From NCBI RefSeq assembly GCF_001513955.1, contig NZ_KQ948147.1, forward strand, positions 10,532 through 74,531: a DNA stretch of 64,000 nt, in the 5' to 3' direction. The DNA comes from Streptomyces pseudovenezuelae (GTDB lineage Bacteria > Actinomycetota > Actinomycetes > Streptomycetales > Streptomycetaceae). Both the position numbers and the translations under genes were made by a program. Position 1 is the first letter of the stretch. The number at the start of each line of letters is the position of its first letter. Positions 61,242-64,000 of the stretch are shown here, piece after piece. The notes beneath the pieces were generated by a model that saw only the letters and a list, made by a program, of their open reading frames with translations, did not search any database and was not told where the DNA came from.

Positions 61242-61799
61242 ATGGACGCACCCCTCGGACACTTCGACCACGCCGCCCCCGCCCCCGCCGCCCTCGACGA
61301 CCTGATCCGCCCGGTCGCCGACGCCGTGCGCCACTGGAGCGGCAGCGTCCCCGCCGAGCAGATCGTGTACGTCGAGACCGACCCGCGGTGGGCCGACACC
61401 GCCGTCTTCGTGGAGCACTACGGCCGGGAGCTCCTGGAGCGGTCGGCGAACTGTGTCGTGGTGGCCGGCAAGCGCGGTGGGGAGACCACTCTCGCCGCGT
61501 GCGTGGCCCTGTCGACCACCCGGGTCGACGTCAACGGGGTCGTCCGTCGCCAACTGGGCGCGCGGAAAGCCTCGTTCGCCTCCATGGACATCGCGACGGG
61601 GGAGACCGGCATGGAGTACGGCGGCATCACCCCGCTCGGACTCCCCGCCGGCTGGCCGCTGTTGGTCGACTCGGCCGTGGTCGACCTGCCGTACGTCCTG
61701 GTCGGCAGCGGGCGGCGCCAGGGCAAGCTGCTGGTGCCGGGGAAGGCCTTCGCGGAACTGCCGGGCGCGGTGGTTCTCGAAGGGCTCGGCGTCGCCTGA
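61242..61799 (+). CDS. YbaK/EbsC-type aminoacyl-tRNA deacylase
   Basis: Cytoplasmic protein of 185 residues in the YbaK/ProX superfamily that hydrolyses mischarged tRNA. The core is IVYVETDPRWADTAVFVEHYGRE, then KRGGETTLAACVALSTTRVDVNGVVRRQLGARKASFAS, ending YVLVGSGRRQGKLLVPG. The ATG is six bases past a TAGCGT box, so the message may be leaderless. It follows the XRE gene by 20 bases, so it may be co-transcribed. Confidence 0.9.
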   Translation: MDAPLGHFDHAAPAPAALDDLIRPVADAVRHWSGSVPAEQIVYVETDPRWADTAVFVEHYGRELLERSANCVVVAGKRGGETTLAACVALSTTRVDVNGVVRRQLGARKASFASMDIATGETGMEYGGITPLGLPAGWPLLVDSAVVDLPYVLVGSGRRQGKLLVPGKAFAELPGAVVLEGLGVA

Positions 61800-61801
61800 C
61801 C

Positions 61802-62848
61802 TCAGGCCGGCGCGTGGTGGGCGAGGGCGTGATGCGGGTCCGTCTCGCCCGGCACCGGGGCCGGGTCGGCGTGCACCAGGGCTGCCGTGAGCCGGGGCAC
61901 CGCGTGCAGCAGGGCGTGCTCGGCCGCGACGGCGACCGCGTGCGACTGACGTACCGTCATGTCCCCGTCCACCACGACCGCCACCTCCGCGCGCAGCCGG
62001 TGCCCGATCCAGCGCAGCCTCAACTCGCCGACCCCGCGCACCCCTTCGACCTCCCGCAGCGCGACCTCGGCCCGGTCCACGAGGGCCGGGTCGACGGCGT
62101 CGAGCACCCGCCGGAACACCTCGCGCGCCGCGTCCCGCAGGACCAGCGTGATGGCGGCCGTGATCGCCAACCCCACGATCGGGTCGGCGAGTTGCCAGCC
62201 CAGGGCCGAGCCGCCGGCCCCGACGAGCACGGCCAGCGAGGTGAACCCGTCGGTGCGGGCGTGCAGTCCGTCCGCCACCAGCGCCGCCGAGCCGATGTCC
62301 CGGCCCACCCGGATGCGGTAGCGGGCGACCCACTCGTTGCCCACGAAGCCCACCAGCGCGGCCGCGGCGACCGCCGGGACGTGCGCCACGGGACGCGGAT
62401 CGAGCAGCCGGTCGATCGCCACCCACCCCGCGAAGGCGGCGCTCGCGGCGATCGTCAGCACGATCACGATGCCCGCGAGATCCTCGGCACGGCCGTAGCC
62501 GTACGTGAAACGGCGGGTCGCCGCACGCCGGCCCAGCACGAAGGCGATGCCCAGCGGCAGGGCGGTCAGCGCGTCCGCCGCGTTGTGCACCGTGTCGCCG
62601 AGCAGGGCGACGGAACCGGACACCGCCACGACGGCCGCCTGCGCCAGGGCCGTGACCCCCAGCACCGCCAGCGAGACCCACAGGGCCCGCATGCCGCGGG
62701 CGGAGGACTCCAGGGCGGAGTCGAGCTTGTCCGCGGTCTCGTGGGAGTGGGGGGTGAGGAGGTGGGCGAGGCGGTGACGGAAGCCATGGCGTCGGTGCTC
62801 GTGCCCGTGCGGATGGCCGTGCTCGTGCCCGTGCTCGTGGTCGCTCAC
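61802..62848 (-). CDS. Cation diffusion facilitator (Zn/Co-type)
   Basis: Efflux transporter of 348 residues with six helices. The first 30 residues are histidine-rich (DHEHGHEHGHPHGHEHRRHG), typical of zinc carriers. Metal-site helices carry HNAADALTA and LHARTDGFTSLA; the cytoplasmic ferredoxin-like tail ends in a second His patch (ADPAPVPGETDPHHALAHH). The GTG start follows GGAAGGGG. It is divergent from the ArsR gene, its probable repressor. Confidence 0.94.
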   Translation of the reverse strand: MSDHEHGHEHGHPHGHEHRRHGFRHRLAHLLTPHSHETADKLDSALESSARGMRALWVSLAVLGVTALAQAAVVAVSGSVALLGDTVHNAADALTALPLGIAFVLGRRAATRRFTYGYGRAEDLAGIVIVLTIAASAAFAGWVAIDRLLDPRPVAHVPAVAAAALVGFVGNEWVARYRIRVGRDIGSAALVADGLHARTDGFTSLAVLVGAGGSALGWQLADPIVGLAITAAITLVLRDAAREVFRRVLDAVDPALVDRAEVALREVEGVRGVGELRLRWIGHRLRAEVAVVVDGDMTVRQSHAVAVAAEHALLHAVPRLTAALVHADPAPVPGETDPHHALAHHAPA

Positions 62849-62905
62849 GTGGTGCCCCTTCCGGTGCGCGCGGTGGTGGACGTACCGCGCCCACGGAGCC
62901 ATTAT

Positions 62906-62921
62906 GTGCGTATGAGCGCAC
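62906..62921. promoter_or_regulatory. ArsR/SmtB operator GTGCG-TATGAG-CGCAC
   Basis: Inverted repeat GTGCG / CGCAC with six-base spacer, overlapping the ArsR start and set among ATTATGTGCG ... CGCATGCAC. It is the kind of 12-2-12-like palindrome bound by zinc-responsive SmtB/CzrA repressors. Confidence 0.7.
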
Positions 62922-63271
62922 GCATGCACCTATCAACTGCGCACGATGCGCACCCGCGCACCCCCGGCGAGGAACAGTTCGCGCTCGCCGCCGAGATCCT
63001 CGCGCTGCTCGGCGACCGCACCCGCCTCACCCTCCTGCACGCCCTGGCCGGGGGAGAGGCCGATGTCACCACCCTCACCGAGGCGTGCGGGGCGGCCCGG
63101 CCGGCCGTCAGCCAGCATCTGGCGCGGCTCCGGCTGGCCGGACTGGTGAACACGCGCAAGGACGGGCGCCGGGTGATCTACACCCTGCGCGACGGGCATC
63201 TGCGCCGGCTCGTCGACGAGGCCCTGAACGTCGCCGACCACCGGCTCAGCGACCGGCCGGTGCACGACTGA
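62912..63271 (+). CDS. ArsR/SmtB-family metal-responsive repressor
   Basis: Winged helix of 119 residues (FALAAEILALLGDRTRLTLLHALAGG; ARPAVSQHLARLRLAGLVNTRKDGRRVIYTL). The C-terminus has VDEALNVADHRLSD with an alpha5-like aspartate-histidine. Two possible metal sites (His-rich N-tail HLSTAHDAH, and the C-terminal helix). Start at MSARMHL, or MHL four codons on; the operator overlaps the start. Likely represses the divergent CDF gene until zinc binds. Confidence 0.93.
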   Translation: MSARMHLSTAHDAHPRTPGEEQFALAAEILALLGDRTRLTLLHALAGGEADVTTLTEACGAARPAVSQHLARLRLAGLVNTRKDGRRVIYTLRDGHLRRLVDEALNVADHRLSDRPVHD

Positions 63272-63275
63272 GGGA

Positions 63276-64000
63276 TCAGTACGCGGCCGCCGTGCCGAGA
63301 TACTGCTCCGCGAAGGCCGCCGCGGCCGCCGGTGAGGTGAACAGGCGGCGGAGGCGGGCGAAGGTGGTGCCCGCACGGTACTCGTCGCCCGACGAGGTGC
63401 CGTGGTAGACCTCCGAGAGCCACTGGGAGAACTCCTGGTAGTCCCACACGCGCCGCAGACACGCCTGTGAGTAGCCGTCGAGGCCGCTGCCGTCGTCCTT
63501 GTCGAGATAGGCGACGAGCGCGTCGCCGAGCAGGAAGGCGTCGTGCAGGGCGAGGTTCATGCCCTTGGCCGCTATGGGCGCGGTGAGGTGGGCGGAGTCC
63601 CCCGCGAGGAAGAGGCGGCCGTACGTCATGGGCTCGACGACGTAGTTGTGCATGTCGAGGACGCGCTTCTCGATCAACGGCCCCTCGGTGAGCGGCGCGC
63701 TGCCCTCCGCGCCCAGCCGCTGCTGGAGTTCGGCCCAGACGCGGTCGTGGGACCAGTTGTCGGGGTCGTCGCCGGGCGGGCACTCCAGGTAGTAGCGGGT
63801 TACCTCGGGGCTGCGGGCCATGTGCCCCGCGAAGCCGCTCGGGTGGATGCCGAACAGGACGCAGTCGGAGGACGGCGGCGCCTGGGCGAGCAGGGCCAGC
63901 CAGCCGATGCCGTAGTCGTGCCGGGCGATGCGCGTGGTCTCGGGAAGCACGGTGCGGCTCACCCCGCGGGCCCCGTCGCAGCCGGCCACGAACTCGCACT
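63276..64000 (-). CDS. 4-hydroxybenzoate 3-monooxygenase-like FAD protein (partial)
   Basis: C-terminal part of a flavin hydroxylase; the N-terminus with GxGxxG lies beyond the window. The visible part has AGCDGARGVSRT (DG motif), LDMHNYVVEPMTYGRLFLAGDSAHLTAPIAAKGMNLALHDAFLLGDAL and RRVWDYQEFSQWLSEVYHG near the end. These fit PobA-type hydroxylases that turn 4-hydroxybenzoate into protocatechuate. The frame runs off the right edge, so start and full length are unknown. It is near, but not co-directional with, the ArsR gene. Confidence 0.88.
   Translation of the reverse strand, partial: CEFVAGCDGARGVSRTVLPETTRIARHDYGIGWLALLAQAPPSSDCVLFGIHPSGFAGHMARSPEVTRYYLECPPGDDPDNWSHDRVWAELQQRLGAEGSAPLTEGPLIEKRVLDMHNYVVEPMTYGRLFLAGDSAHLTAPIAAKGMNLALHDAFLLGDALVAYLDKDDGSGLDGYSQACLRRVWDYQEFSQWLSEVYHGTSSGDEYRAGTTFARLRRLFTSPAAAAAFAEQYLGTAAAY

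Overview
The window is about 72% G+C, with codon usage strongly biased to G or C at third positions. It is chromosomal DNA of a Streptomyces. The signs are very short intergenic gaps, GTG and TTG starts, TAGNNT-type -10 boxes six or seven bases from start codons (leaderless mRNAs), Tat lipoproteins, many Streptomyces-only small proteins, and a divergent third EF-Tu gene. From memory, the order gcvP ... ung ... tuf3 resembles the S. coelicolor chromosome around SCO1378 to SCO1310, so most of this looks like conserved core rather than an island. I see no tRNA, rRNA, CRISPR array, prophage or insertion sequence.

Layout. 0.3-6.0 kb: a PRC-barrel protein, then a tandem glycine riboswitch driving gcvP, then an APC permease. 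6.0-13.0 kb: a xylan-use locus with a Tat lipoprotein binding protein, two permeases, a secreted GH10 xylanase and a LacI-type repressor. CGAA-N3-TTCG operators lie before the transporter operon and a half-matching site lies before the repressor. 13-24 kb: small Streptomyces proteins, a GCS2 ligase, a binding-protein/VWA hybrid, a CPBP protease, a PhzF protein, an ECF41 sigma pseudogene, an esterase, a phosphotransferase and a PadR regulator. 24-33 kb: three EamA transporters mixed with three FMN split-barrel proteins, a MocR regulator and a LysR regulator. The second EamA gene follows a leaderless 13-codon leader peptide with a Leu-Ile-Val run and attenuator-like hairpins. 33-44 kb: an isochorismatase-like hydrolase, a Rieske lipoprotein, a HipA-like kinase overlapping a DUF3037 gene, two SDR genes, an orphan oligopeptide-binding lipoprotein, ung, a DinB protein, an oxidoreductase and lnt.

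44-64 kb: an FAD monooxygenase with a decayed copy of its own 3' end downstream, uppP, an HxlR regulator divergent from a thiolase, a TVP38 protein, tuf3 with a structured leader, a spermidine-synthase-like protein, an MFS exporter, a thioesterase and galU. Next comes a single polypeptide joining an ECF-sigma-like region, a zinc-finger anti-sigma-like segment, one membrane helix and a ricin-type lectin. The window ends with DedA, a gamma carbonic anhydrase, a hexapeptide acyltransferase, a fourth EamA transporter, an XRE-cupin regulator, a YbaK protein, a zinc-type CDF transporter divergent from an ArsR regulator, and the 3' part of a pobA-like gene.

How genes work together. The xylan locus is a self-contained secrete-bind-import-regulate module. 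GcvP feeds one-carbon metabolism under glycine control. UppP, Lnt and GalU serve the cell envelope. The candidates most worth following as new biology are the sigma/anti-sigma/lectin fusion, the Leu-Ile-Val leader attenuator, the HipA-kinase/DUF3037 pair and the tuf3 leader.
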